From Pseudomonas sp. Root562 (GTDB taxonomy: Bacteria > Pseudomonadota > Gammaproteobacteria > Pseudomonadales > Pseudomonadaceae), in the NCBI RefSeq assembly GCF_001427125.1, contig NZ_LMGK01000021.1, positions 369,989 to 409,739 of the forward strand: a stretch of 39,751 nt of DNA. The letters run 5' to 3'. This document shows positions 32,106-39,751 of the stretch, in pieces. The notes under the pieces are model-generated. The model was given only the letters and a program-made list of their open reading frames with translations, was not told the DNA's origin and did no database searches. Every line of letters begins with the position of its first letter. The first letter of the stretch is position 1. The translations under genes were made by a program, and so were the position numbers.

Positions 32106-32996
32106 ATGTCGATCAAGACCTCATTGTGCTATGACGCGCTCGATCGCCTTGCCGGGACTACGCCGTTTGGCAAAGCCCCTTGGCAGGATTTTTACAACGC
32201 AGAGCATCTGAGTACCGTCATACAAGGTCCTGTCGGTTTCAGTATTTTTCGCAGCGCCCATGGCTTGCATGCACAGCAGCAGACAGAGGCGAGTCACAGG
32301 TTGACTCACTTACTCGTCACAGATATGAGCCGCTCAGTATTACTTGAAACTCAGGATGCACGGCATACGCGCTTTGCTTACATGCCTTACGGCTTTCGAC
32401 AGTCTGTAGCGGGTATGAACCACCTCCTGGCCTTTAACGGTGAGCGGCCCAACGCGGCCACGGGGCATTACTTGTTGGGTAATGGACGTCGTGCCTTCAA
32501 CCCGGTTCTTATGCGCTTCAACAGCCCAGACAAACTCAGCCCGTTTGAACGTGGTGGCGTTAACGCTTTCGCCTATTGCAAAGGGGATCCGATCAATTTC
32601 AGCGACCCTTCTGGTGAGTTTTTTCAATCGATTGCAGGTGCATTGCGAGCAGTTCAAAGTGGGCTGAAAAGCGGATGGAAACTTTATTCGATGTTCGTTC
32701 CGCCAGCGGGGGAAGGATTGCGAGGGATCGGAACTGTGGTATCTCGCGTCGGCTACATAACGTCCGTAGCGGGTATGGGGCTACAACATGGAGGGTATGC
32801 TGCAGGGGTAACAGTTACAAACGCTGGGGTTGTTTTGAGTGGCGCGGGCAAAACGCTGAAGTTAGTCGATAAAGTGGTCTCCGCGATCAAGAGTGGGAAA
32901 GCGATGAATTTCTTCAGATACAGAGTTCGCCAGTTTCGCCAACTGACTGGACCGGAGGTGATTGATCCGGAAAAGGCAAATATACGTTCACGTTGA
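32106..32996 (+). CDS. Stand-alone mini-RHS protein with variable C-terminus
   Basis: A 296-aa protein carrying one RHS-repeat-associated core domain. Residues 1-40 resemble a YD-repeat end (LCYDALDRLAGTTPFG), 85-170 are the core (FAYMPYGFRQSV, FNGERPNAATGHYLLGNGRR, FNSPDKLSPF) and it ends in the DPSG hallmark at 167-170. From 171 the sequence changes to a glycine-rich, partly hydrophobic C-terminal region of about 126 aa that I cannot assign. There is no signal peptide, and no full-length RHS shell, VgrG or PAAR gene nearby. AGAAGG at 32093-32098 is 7 nt before ATG, so it looks expressed rather than a broken remnant. No obvious immunity gene follows; the next 41 nt are non-coding. Confidence 0.82.
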   Translation: MSIKTSLCYDALDRLAGTTPFGKAPWQDFYNAEHLSTVIQGPVGFSIFRSAHGLHAQQQTEASHRLTHLLVTDMSRSVLLETQDARHTRFAYMPYGFRQSVAGMNHLLAFNGERPNAATGHYLLGNGRRAFNPVLMRFNSPDKLSPFERGGVNAFAYCKGDPINFSDPSGEFFQSIAGALRAVQSGLKSGWKLYSMFVPPAGEGLRGIGTVVSRVGYITSVAGMGLQHGGYAAGVTVTNAGVVLSGAGKTLKLVDKVVSAIKSGKAMNFFRYRVRQFRQLTGPEVIDPEKANIRSR

Positions 32997-33037
32997 TCGA
33001 GAAAGCCGATGGCGCATGTTTCAAATCAAATGACTCG

Positions 33038-34132
33038 TCAGTCGACCGGATAAGCGCAAAGTTTCTCGGGGGAGAGGCGCTGATCGTGTGCATCCTCGCG
33101 AATCTGCAAGCCATCGACGGCCAGTGGCGCTTCGATTCTGCGGTATCGCGACAACTCCGGTAGCGCGGGTGCGCCGATCACCAGAAGTGCGCCGGCCTGG
33201 TCCCCCGAGAGCGCGCCGGCGCCGCAGATTTTCGCCGCGCCACCGGCCTTTTCGATGACGCGAATGAGTTTGGCGATATTCCTCGGCACCACGCCGAGGC
33301 TTTCCAGCGCGGCTTCGTATTCTTTGAGCAGGTGCTTGAGTGTCGAGGGCATCAGGACCGGCCGCTGCAGCAGCGCCCGGAAGCGTTCAGCGGTGTGACG
33401 CATGCGTTTTAAAAGTGCATTGTCGGGGCCTTCGAGCCGTTGGCGGGTGGCGGTGATGACTTGGCCGGTGGTCTCACGGGCGGCGCCGGTGTCGTAGAGT
33501 TGTACGTCGCGCAACTGCAACCACGCCGCGCTTTTTGGCCAGGCGATCAGTTTGAAATTGCCATCGGCCATGGGGCGCCGCTCGACCGTCGAACCCAGCA
33601 GGCTGGTGTTGTGATCGATCCCTGACGGTTGGCCGTGCTGGTAACGTTCGATGCTCATCGCCACCGATTCCAGCGGGTGTTGTCGCGGTTGCAAATCGAA
33701 GAATCGCAACAGCGCCGCGGCCAGGCTGACAGCCAAGGCGCCTGAGCTGCCAAATCCGCAATGGATGGGAATGGTCGACTCCACCCGCACGGAAAATCCC
33801 CGCCATTGATTCGGTGTCAGCTTGCGCAGAATTACGCCAATGGCACATTTGACCAGGTAATCGGCGTCGATTTTTCCAGTGAGGGTAAAGCCCGGGATAC
33901 GCAATTGGGCCTCGCGACTCGGGTAGTCGAGCAATGTTGCCAGTGTGTAACAGCGATGATGGTCAAGACCGGGCAGCTGCAACTCTATGTATTGGTCGTT
34001 ACGGGGGCGCACTTGCACGTCGCAATACAGGCCCAGAGATGTGGCGATTGCCGGACAACCGTGAAGGAGGGCGTGCTCGCCCATCAGGATGATTTTGCCG
34101 GGTGCGCGGGCTTGTATGGTGGTGGCTGTCAT
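33038..34132 (-). CDS. GHMP kinase, mevalonate kinase-like
   Basis: A 364-aa cytoplasmic kinase that probably phosphorylates mevalonate or a similar alcohol. GHMP motif 1 is APGKIILMGEHALLHG at residues 10-25, motif 2 is PIHCGFGSSGA at 122-132, the substrate/catalytic segment is HGQPSGID (166-173, D173), and motif 3 is KICGAGALSGDQ near 290. The HGxPSGID segment is characteristic of mevalonate kinases rather than galactokinases or homoserine kinases. No other mevalonate pathway gene is in the window, and Pseudomonas normally makes isoprenoids by the MEP pathway, so its role is open. It is convergent with the mini-RHS gene. Confidence 0.78.
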   Translation of the reverse strand: MTATTIQARAPGKIILMGEHALLHGCPAIATSLGLYCDVQVRPRNDQYIELQLPGLDHHRCYTLATLLDYPSREAQLRIPGFTLTGKIDADYLVKCAIGVILRKLTPNQWRGFSVRVESTIPIHCGFGSSGALAVSLAAALLRFFDLQPRQHPLESVAMSIERYQHGQPSGIDHNTSLLGSTVERRPMADGNFKLIAWPKSAAWLQLRDVQLYDTGAARETTGQVITATRQRLEGPDNALLKRMRHTAERFRALLQRPVLMPSTLKHLLKEYEAALESLGVVPRNIAKLIRVIEKAGGAAKICGAGALSGDQAGALLVIGAPALPELSRYRRIEAPLAVDGLQIREDAHDQRLSPEKLCAYPVD

Positions 34133-34286
34133 GGTTCAGCTTCCTGGCTTTCGCATGTTGCCGTTTGCATGTCGGGCGCGCAGCGGCCTTGCAAGGCCTG
34201 ATTGGGTGTGAGGCATGAGGGCTCCGCGGGTCATCCATGAGAACGTGTTCACGGTTGATGATGCGCAGCGGAGATGCGGAAAGATA

Positions 34287-34302
34287 CTGTGAAAGTTGAC
34301 AG
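34287..34302. promoter_or_regulatory. Lux-box-like palindrome upstream of the mevalonate kinase-like gene
   Basis: CTGTGAAAGTTGACAG fits the CT-N12-AG layout of LuxR-type operators and is flanked by A and T (ACTGT...ACAGT). It lies about 155 nt before the kinase start. The rest of 34133-34371 shows no gene. Confidence 0.3.
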
Positions 34303-34371
34303 TTTTTTAGAACGATTGGCGATTGATCGGTACGCCTCATCAAGTAGCAGACCAGGCCCGGACACACAGAC

Positions 34372-34405
34372 AAAAAAGGCGACTCCCTCTCAGGAGTCGC
34401 CTTTT
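34372..34405 (-). terminator. Intrinsic terminator of gcd
   Basis: AAAAAAGGCGACTCC and GGAGTCGCCTTTT flank a 6-nt loop. On the minus strand the stem is followed by T6. It lies 22 nt past the gcd stop codon. Confidence 0.93.
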
Positions 34406-34426
34406 CCGGTTAACCGCCGTTAAAAC

Positions 34427-36835
34427 TTATTCCGACAGTTTGTAAGCAATCACATAGTCACCCTGTTTGGTGCCCAGTGAACCATGACCGCCGGCGACGA
34501 CGAGCACGTATTGCTTGCCGTCCTTGCCGGTGTAGGTCATTGGCGTGGTTTGTGCGCCGGCCGGCAGGCGGCCTTCCCACAGTTGCTTGCCGTTTTTCAC
34601 GTCGTAGGCGCGCAGGTACTGGTCGAGGGTGCCGCTGAGAAAACCGACGCCACTGGCGGTGGTGAAGGTGCCGCCCAGGCTTGGCACGCCCATGCTCAGC
34701 GGGATCGGAACCGGCGAGCTGTCGCGCACGGTGCCGTTCTTGTGCATCCAGATTTTCTGCTGGGTCGTCAGGTCGATGGCGGCGACATAACCCCACGCCG
34801 GCGCCTGGCAAGGCAAGCCCATCGGCGACAGCAGCGCTTCGAGGATTACGCCGTAGGGCGCGCCCTTGTTCGGCTGCACGCCTTCGGTTTCGCTTTTGCG
34901 CGGGCCTTGGGCGGCGATTTCAGCGGCCGGGATCATTTTCGATTTGAAGGCCATGTAGCTCGGGTTGACGAAAGCGATCTGACGCACCGGGTCAACCGAG
35001 ATACCGCCCCAGTCGAACACCCCGAAGTTGCCTGGATAAACAATCGAACCCTGCAGCGATGGCGGCGTGAACGGACCGTCGTAGCGCATGGATTTGAAGT
35101 CGATCCGGCAGATCAGTTGGTCGAATGGCGTCACGCCCCACATATCGCGTTCTTGCAGCGGTGGCGGCATCAGGTTGAGGTCGGACTTCGGTTGGGTCGG
35201 CGAGGTATGATCGCCTTCCACCGCGCCTTGCGGCACCGGCACTTCGTTGATCGGCACGATGGCCTGGCCGGTGCTGCGATCGAGCACGTAGATGCTGCCT
35301 TGCTTGGTTGACGCCAGGACGGCCTGCTTCACGCCATCGGCGGTTTTCAGGTCCATCAGGGTCGGCTGACCACCGACGTCCATGTCCCACAGGTCATGGT
35401 GGGTGAACTGGAAGTGCCAGCGCACCTTACCGGTGGCGATGTCCAGAGCGGTCAGGCCCGCGGCGTGCAGTTCCGATTCAGGGGTACGCGCGCCACCGAA
35501 CTGGTCCGGGGTCTGGTTACCCATCGGCAGGTAGAGCATGCCGAGTTTTTCATCGACCGCGAACATCGACCACATGTTTGGCGAGTTGCGGGTGTAGACC
35601 TTGCCTTCGGCGATCGGCGTGGTGTCGTCCGGGTTGCCGCTGTCCCAGTTCCACACCAGTTTGCCGGTGTGCACGTCGAACGCGCGGATCACGCCGCTTG
35701 GCTCGTCGGTGGAGACGTTGTCGGTGACGTGACCGCCAATCACCACCAGGTCCTTGGTGACCGCTGGCGGCGAAGTGGAGTAGTAACCACCGGCCGTGAA
35801 GCCGCCGATGTTGGCGCGCAGGTCGACCTGGCCTCTGTCGCCGAAGTCTTCGCACATTTTGCCGGTGTCGGCGTTGAGGGCGATCAGGCGGGTATCGGCG
35901 GTTGGCAGGAAGATCCGGCGCGGGCAGACACTGGCCACCGGTGCGCTGGCGCTGCCGGTCGGGCTCTGCTCGGAGGCGTACACCGCGTCATCGTGATAGG
36001 TCACGCCACGGCAGGTCATGTGCGCCCAACCCTTGAAGTTCGCCGCGTTCTGCGTGGAGAGCTTCGGATCGAAACGCCAGATTTCCTTGCCGGTGTCCGG
36101 GTCCAGCGCAATCACCTGGCTGTGCGGCGTGCACACGTACAGCATGCCGTTGACTTTCAGCGGGGTGTTTTCGGCGGTGGTTTCGCCCGGGTCGTTCGGC
36201 CCTGGCAGGTCGCCGGTGCGATAAGACCAGGCTTGCACCAGTTTGTGTACGTTCTGCGGGGTGATCTGCGCCAGTGGCGAGTAACGGTCACCGTGGGCGC
36301 TGCGGCCGTAGGAGTTCCAGTCACCCTCCGGCATGGCCGGGGCGGTGTTGGTCATGCCATCGACGCTGTCGCGGTCCAGTTGACCCTTTATTTCACCGGG
36401 GGTGGTGAACTGGCTGGCCAACGCGGTAACGCCAGCGAGCACCACGGCCACACCCAGCGCGCCGGTGCCCATCGGTGCGGCACCGTCACGCAGCAACGGA
36501 CGACGGAACCACTGCAGCAACATCACCAGGCCCAGCGCAAACAGCATCGCCAGGCGCGGCACCAGTTGCCACCAATCGAGGCCGACTTCCCACAATGCCC
36601 ATACGGTGCTGGCGAACAGCACCAATGCGTACAGGCCCAGTGCGGCACGGCGGGCCAGCAACAACAGGATGCCGGTCAACGCCAGGCCGATACCGGCCAG
36701 CAGGTAGTACAGCGAGCCGCCGAGCATGCTCAGCTTGATCCCCCCGGCCAGCATGGCCAGGCCCATTAGCAGAAGCAGTATGCCAAGCAGGCTTGGCCAT
36801 AGACGGCTTCGACCCAAGGCACCATCAGTGCTCAT
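34427..36835 (-). CDS. gcd: Membrane-bound PQQ-dependent glucose dehydrogenase
   Basis: Oxidises glucose to gluconolactone in the periplasm and passes electrons to ubiquinone, the first step of the direct oxidative route in Pseudomonas. The 802-aa protein has five N-terminal membrane helices (residues about 10-150) and then an eight-bladed PQQ propeller (GDWNSYGRSAHGDRYSPLAQ near 171, TPLKVNGMLYVCTPHSQ, WDMDVGGQPTLMDL, and the C-terminal LGGTFTTASGVGFLSGTLDQ). GGAGA lies upstream of ATG. An OprB-type porin gene lies upstream on the same strand, separated by a REPIN, as in P. aeruginosa PA2290-PA2291 from memory. Confidence 0.95.
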   Translation of the reverse strand: MSTDGALGRSRLWPSLLGILLLLMGLAMLAGGIKLSMLGGSLYYLLAGIGLALTGILLLLARRAALGLYALVLFASTVWALWEVGLDWWQLVPRLAMLFALGLVMLLQWFRRPLLRDGAAPMGTGALGVAVVLAGVTALASQFTTPGEIKGQLDRDSVDGMTNTAPAMPEGDWNSYGRSAHGDRYSPLAQITPQNVHKLVQAWSYRTGDLPGPNDPGETTAENTPLKVNGMLYVCTPHSQVIALDPDTGKEIWRFDPKLSTQNAANFKGWAHMTCRGVTYHDDAVYASEQSPTGSASAPVASVCPRRIFLPTADTRLIALNADTGKMCEDFGDRGQVDLRANIGGFTAGGYYSTSPPAVTKDLVVIGGHVTDNVSTDEPSGVIRAFDVHTGKLVWNWDSGNPDDTTPIAEGKVYTRNSPNMWSMFAVDEKLGMLYLPMGNQTPDQFGGARTPESELHAAGLTALDIATGKVRWHFQFTHHDLWDMDVGGQPTLMDLKTADGVKQAVLASTKQGSIYVLDRSTGQAIVPINEVPVPQGAVEGDHTSPTQPKSDLNLMPPPLQERDMWGVTPFDQLICRIDFKSMRYDGPFTPPSLQGSIVYPGNFGVFDWGGISVDPVRQIAFVNPSYMAFKSKMIPAAEIAAQGPRKSETEGVQPNKGAPYGVILEALLSPMGLPCQAPAWGYVAAIDLTTQQKIWMHKNGTVRDSSPVPIPLSMGVPSLGGTFTTASGVGFLSGTLDQYLRAYDVKNGKQLWEGRLPAGAQTTPMTYTGKDGKQYVLVVAGGHGSLGTKQGDYVIAYKLSE

Positions 36836-36941
36836 AGTGTGATTCTCCGTGACGTTTCAAGTAGTCCCGCGCAAGTTCACTGTAGATGACGATCCTGTGC
36901 GGGCAGGGTTCAGTACAAAAACGGTTGGTTGATGCCATTCC

Positions 36942-37033
36942 TGTAGGAGCGAGGCTTGCCCGCGAAGACGGTGTGTCATTTGGCATTGAGGCTGCCTGAC
37001 CCACCGCCATCGCGGGCAAGCCTCGCTCCTACA
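36942..37033. repeat. REPIN between oprB and gcd
   Basis: TGTAGGAGCGAGGCTTGCCC at 36942 and its reverse complement ending at 37033. It ends 17 nt before the porin stop codon and probably marks the 3' end of the porin message. Confidence 0.92.
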
Positions 37034-37050
37034 AGGGTTTTGCTTGTTTT

Positions 37051-38433
37051 TTAGAACGACGACTGGATCTTGATCCCGCCAATCAGCGCGTCATCGACGT
37101 CGTTCACGCCACCGGGGTGGCGGATGTATTGCAGGTTCGGGCGCACGGTCAGCCAGTTGTTCACATGCACGCCGTAATAGAGTTCGGCGCTGTATTCGGT
37201 GTCTTGCGGCGGCAAGTAGGCTGGATCGTCGTAGTCGAAAACCGCGTGGGCCTGGTTGGTTGCCTCGGCGTTCTTGCGATACGCCGGGTTGACGTGCACG
37301 CGCGCCATGGCGAAACCGATATCGTCCCTGGCGCGAGCGTCGAACAGGCCTTTGTAGACGACGCCGGCCTGGACGTAGTTGTCGATGGCGTTGGTTTTCT
37401 TGTCGTGCATCGTGCCGTTGGCGAACACGCTCAGGCCGCGGGAGTGGTCGCTGGCGATGCTGGTGATCTGCTGCTGGATGCCGAGCCACACACCATGCTT
37501 GCTCGATGCACTGCGGTAGGCTTCGCCACTCAGGGCGGCGGGCTGGCCATTGCTGTCTTTGTAGACGTCGGTGGCGTTGGCGTTGCTGTAGTAATAACCG
37601 GCGCGGTATTCGCCCGGCAGGCCATTGAGCCTGGGCGTCCACACCAATTCCACCGGGAGAATCGCGCCTTGGGTGCCGCTGCCACTGAGCTTGAAGCCGT
37701 TGTCGCGATCAAGGTTCGACGGGTTTTGCTCGTACACGCCGACCTGTGCGTACAGTTCGGGCGTCAGGTGATACTTGACCCGCATCGCCCACTGGCTGAC
37801 CGGCCAGTTGTACCAGATGTCCCCCGCCCAGTTGCCGACCTGCGAGCCGCAAAATGCCAGGTTCTGGAAATCGCACGGGAAACTGTTGAAGTCTTCGCCT
37901 TCACCGAAGCGGCCGACCTTGATGTCGAGTTGCTGATCGAAGAATTTCTGCTGATACCACATCTGTGTCAGGCGCCAGGTCTGGCCGCGGCCCCAGACTT
38001 CCTGGGCCGATGTGAAGCCGCCGACACGCGGATCGTTGATACGGTCGTTGCTGATGTTGTTGCCGCTGCGTTCGGTGATGGTCAGCTGAAATTCGGCGTC
38101 GTCCCAACCGAGTATCTTTTGCAGGTCCAGGTGCGTACCCAGACCAAACTGGTCGCTGTAACGCGCCGTACGATCGTGATCGTAACCACCGTGCAGATTG
38201 CTGCCCATTTCACCGGTGTAATCGATTTTGAAGTCGTAGCCCTTTTCCGCCAGTTCTGTACGCGTGCCGTTCCAGTCGCCGAGCATCCACGGTGAATCGC
38301 TATCGAAGGCCGGGGCAGCCTGGGTACAAGTGGCAAGGCCAAGCGCGGTGCAGCCACCGAGCATTTTCAGGACTTTTCGACAGGCGACCGGCATTGAGAC
38401 AGCGCTGTCTTGGGGGGAAGGGAAATCAGGCAT
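37051..38433 (-). CDS. oprB: OprB-type carbohydrate-selective porin
   Basis: Outer-membrane 16-strand porin for glucose and related sugars. The frame gives 460 aa from ATG 38433; a start at 38394 (MPVACRKVLKMLGGCTALGL) would place the signal peptide at the very N-terminus and is about equally likely, since neither has a strong ribosome binding site. The mature protein begins near APAFDSDSPWMLGDWNGTRT, followed by GYDFKIDYTGEMGSNLHGG, both typical of OprB, and ends in a C-terminal phenylalanine (IQSSF), as outer-membrane beta-barrels do. Gcd next to it would oxidise the imported glucose. Confidence 0.92.
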   Translation of the reverse strand: MPDFPSPQDSAVSMPVACRKVLKMLGGCTALGLATCTQAAPAFDSDSPWMLGDWNGTRTELAEKGYDFKIDYTGEMGSNLHGGYDHDRTARYSDQFGLGTHLDLQKILGWDDAEFQLTITERSGNNISNDRINDPRVGGFTSAQEVWGRGQTWRLTQMWYQQKFFDQQLDIKVGRFGEGEDFNSFPCDFQNLAFCGSQVGNWAGDIWYNWPVSQWAMRVKYHLTPELYAQVGVYEQNPSNLDRDNGFKLSGSGTQGAILPVELVWTPRLNGLPGEYRAGYYYSNANATDVYKDSNGQPAALSGEAYRSASSKHGVWLGIQQQITSIASDHSRGLSVFANGTMHDKKTNAIDNYVQAGVVYKGLFDARARDDIGFAMARVHVNPAYRKNAEATNQAHAVFDYDDPAYLPPQDTEYSAELYYGVHVNNWLTVRPNLQYIRHPGGVNDVDDALIGGIKIQSSF

Positions 38434-38540
38434 AGAAGGAAATTCTTAATCTTTTTCTAAGGAATGAACGACGCGTAGCAAGATGGATGAAGCGTTTCAG
38501 CGATAGCGGGGCGCAAGCATAATGTTCTGTTACAAATAGA

Positions 38541-38553
38541 GAAAGCGCTTTTC
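38541..38553. promoter_or_regulatory. LacI-type palindromic operator candidate upstream of oprB
   Basis: GAAAGCGCTTTTC contains the perfect palindrome AAAGCGCTTT with a central GC, the layout of LacI/GalR-family sites. It is about 110 nt before the porin start. The rest of 38434-38810 (377 nt) holds this site, the REPIN at 38599-38698 and the start region of the small gene at 38811; I see no other gene in it. Confidence 0.35.
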
Positions 38554-38598
38554 CTGACATGCATCCTTTCTGAATTGGTAACAGTCACGACCTATTAC

Positions 38599-38698
38599 TG
38601 TAGGAGCGAGCCTGCTCGCGATGAATTCAAGAGCGCCGCGAGGCGTCTGCAATCCAGCGTTATCGTTGACGACCAACGCTGACAGGCTCGCTCCTGCA
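38599..38698. repeat. REPIN with a decayed right arm
   Basis: The left arm is TGTAGGAGCGAGCCTGCTCG. The right arm keeps CAGGCTCGCTCCTGCA but has lost the GCGAG part of the inner hairpin. Confidence 0.8.
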
Positions 38699-38810
38699 AG
38701 GGGCCGCAATTCACCTACATTTAGCGAATAGCGCATGCAGCGCTTCCACCGCAACAGCCGCTCGGCTAAGGTGCGCGGCTTCCCCATTCCAACATCGCTG
38801 AAGGCCCGGC

Positions 38811-39041
38811 ATGACCGAACAGAACAACGACCCGCTGCATGGCGTCACCCTGGAGCAGATCCTCAATGCCCTGGTCGAGCACTACGAATGGTCGGGGCTG
38901 GCCGAACGCATCGATATCCGCTGCTTCAAGAGTGACCCGAGCATCAAGTCGAGCCTGACGTTCCTGCGCAAAACCCCGTGGGCACGGGAGAAGGTCGAGC
39001 GCTTGTACGTGAAACTGATGCGTACCAAGCGACCGCTCTGA
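38811..39041 (+). CDS. VF530 family small protein
   Basis: A 76-aa protein of the VF530/DUF2132 type, recognised by LHGVTLEQILNALVEHYEW, IRCFKSDPSIKSSLTFLRKT and PWAREKVERLY, almost all helical. The family is described as DNA-binding on structural grounds; a biological role is not known to me. It is followed 2 nt later by the membrane-protein gene, which is probably cotranscribed. Confidence 0.9.
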   Translation: MTEQNNDPLHGVTLEQILNALVEHYEWSGLAERIDIRCFKSDPSIKSSLTFLRKTPWAREKVERLYVKLMRTKRPL

Positions 39042-39043
39042 AC

Positions 39044-39688
39044 ATGTTCAAGGCGCCTGCCGTGCGACGTCGTTTCGTGGCCGTGGCTGCCATCCTCGGT
39101 TGGGCCGGTTTGAGCATCCAGATGTACCTGATCTTCCATTCACGCTGGACGCTGGGTGCCAGTCTGCTGGGTGGGCTGGTGAGCTTCTTCAGCTATTTCA
39201 CCGTGCTGAGCAATACGCTGGTGGCCACAGTCCTGACCTGTGAACTGACCTCGCGCGAGTCGGCTGTGCGTCGCTGGTTTTTACAGCCGTGGGTCAGCAG
39301 CGGCATCGCCGTGAGCATCGTCGTGGTCGGGCTGGTGTACAGCCTTTTATTGCGCCATCTATGGCATCCCGAAGGTTGGCAATGGCTGGCCGATGAGCTG
39401 ATGCATGACGTGATGCCAGGGTTGTTCCTGGTTTACTGGTTGTGTTGCGTACCCAAGGGTTTTTTGCGCTTGCGCCATATCGCCCTGTGGATGATTTATC
39501 CGCTGGTGTACTTCGGCTATGCGCTGTTGCGCGGGCATCTGCTGGCGGTTTATCCCTATCCGTTCATCGATGTCGAGAAGCTTGGTTATCCACAGGTGTT
39601 CGTCAATGCCGGAGGCTTGTTGCTAGGGTTCGTGCTGATTTCAGTTTTGCTGATTGGGCTGGATCGGTGGCGAGCGGCGAGATGCTGA
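39044..39688 (+). CDS. Pr6Pr family membrane protein
   Basis: A 214-aa protein with about six hydrophobic helices, recognised as Pr6Pr type by FFSYFTVLSNTLVA near residue 47, HDVMPGLFLVYWL near 125 and the YPLVYFGYALLRG and YPFIDV segments, which resemble the FAR-17a/AIG1 group. Function is unknown. ATG 39044 is chosen because an in-frame start at 38978 would lie inside the VF530 gene. Confidence 0.88.
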   Translation: MFKAPAVRRRFVAVAAILGWAGLSIQMYLIFHSRWTLGASLLGGLVSFFSYFTVLSNTLVATVLTCELTSRESAVRRWFLQPWVSSGIAVSIVVVGLVYSLLLRHLWHPEGWQWLADELMHDVMPGLFLVYWLCCVPKGFLRLRHIALWMIYPLVYFGYALLRGHLLAVYPYPFIDVEKLGYPQVFVNAGGLLLGFVLISVLLIGLDRWRAARC

Positions 39689-39694
39689 ACGCTT

Positions 39695-39751
39695 TTGTGG
39701 CGAGGGAGCTTGCTCCCGCTGCGCTGCGAAGCAGTGCCAACACCTGCGAAG
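39695..39751. repeat. REPIN left arm, cut by the window end
   Basis: TGTGGCGAGGGAGCTTGCTC followed by GCGCTGCGAAGCAG, the same arm as at 10707 and 27503. The right arm lies beyond the window. Confidence 0.85.

Overview
The window looks like chromosome of a Pseudomonas of the fluorescens group. The evidence is high-GC coding sequence, many intergenic palindromic repeats of the REP/REPIN type with several different arm sequences, and blocks whose order I recall from P. aeruginosa PAO1: the nag cluster, purT, guaBA, a multicopper oxidase with tadA, a Lon-like protease with a chagasin-type inhibitor, and gcd with an OprB-like porin. No IS element, integrase, phage gene, rRNA, tRNA or CRISPR array was found.

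Layout. (1) 1-7.9 kb: a REP cluster, then a leftward N-acetylglucosamine operon (nagR-nagA-nagB-nagF-nagE) for PTS uptake, phosphorylation, deacetylation and deamination of GlcNAc, with candidate operator sites in front of nagR. (2) 8-13.4 kb: housekeeping genes (L,D-transpeptidase-like protein, two divergent Nudix hydrolases, gamma-carbonic anhydrase-like protein, DUF1289, a VUT-family transporter with a foldable leader, purT, a zinc-ribbon protein). (3) 13.5-16.8 kb: guaB-guaA for GMP synthesis, with a clear promoter before guaB and a terminator after guaA. (4) 16.8-23.4 kb: two tandem leftward genes for very large toxin-like paralogues (1017 and 1154 aa) with a dermonecrotic-toxin-like N-terminal region, a hydrophobic segment, a beta-type module and a TIKI/ChaN/EreA-like domain. 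The domain keeps its signature residues in one paralogue and has lost them in the other. (5) 23.7-27.4 kb: multicopper oxidase-tadA facing cmoA-cmoB; tadA, cmoA and cmoB all act on wobble position 34 of tRNA. (6) 27.6-31.9 kb: YhhN-family protein, chagasin-type inhibitor lipoprotein, an unknown gene and a Lon protease preceded by a heat-shock (sigma-32) type promoter. (7) 32.1-34.1 kb: a stand-alone mini-RHS gene and an orphan mevalonate-kinase-like GHMP kinase. (8) 34.4-38.6 kb: PQQ glucose dehydrogenase and an OprB porin, the periplasmic glucose oxidation route. (9) 38.8 kb to the end: a VF530-type small protein, a Pr6Pr-type membrane protein and a truncated REP.

The strongest candidates for new biology are the tandem toxin pair (4), the mini-RHS gene and orphan mevalonate kinase (7), and the candidate leader switch before the VUT transporter. 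Comparisons with other genomes are from memory; no searches were run.
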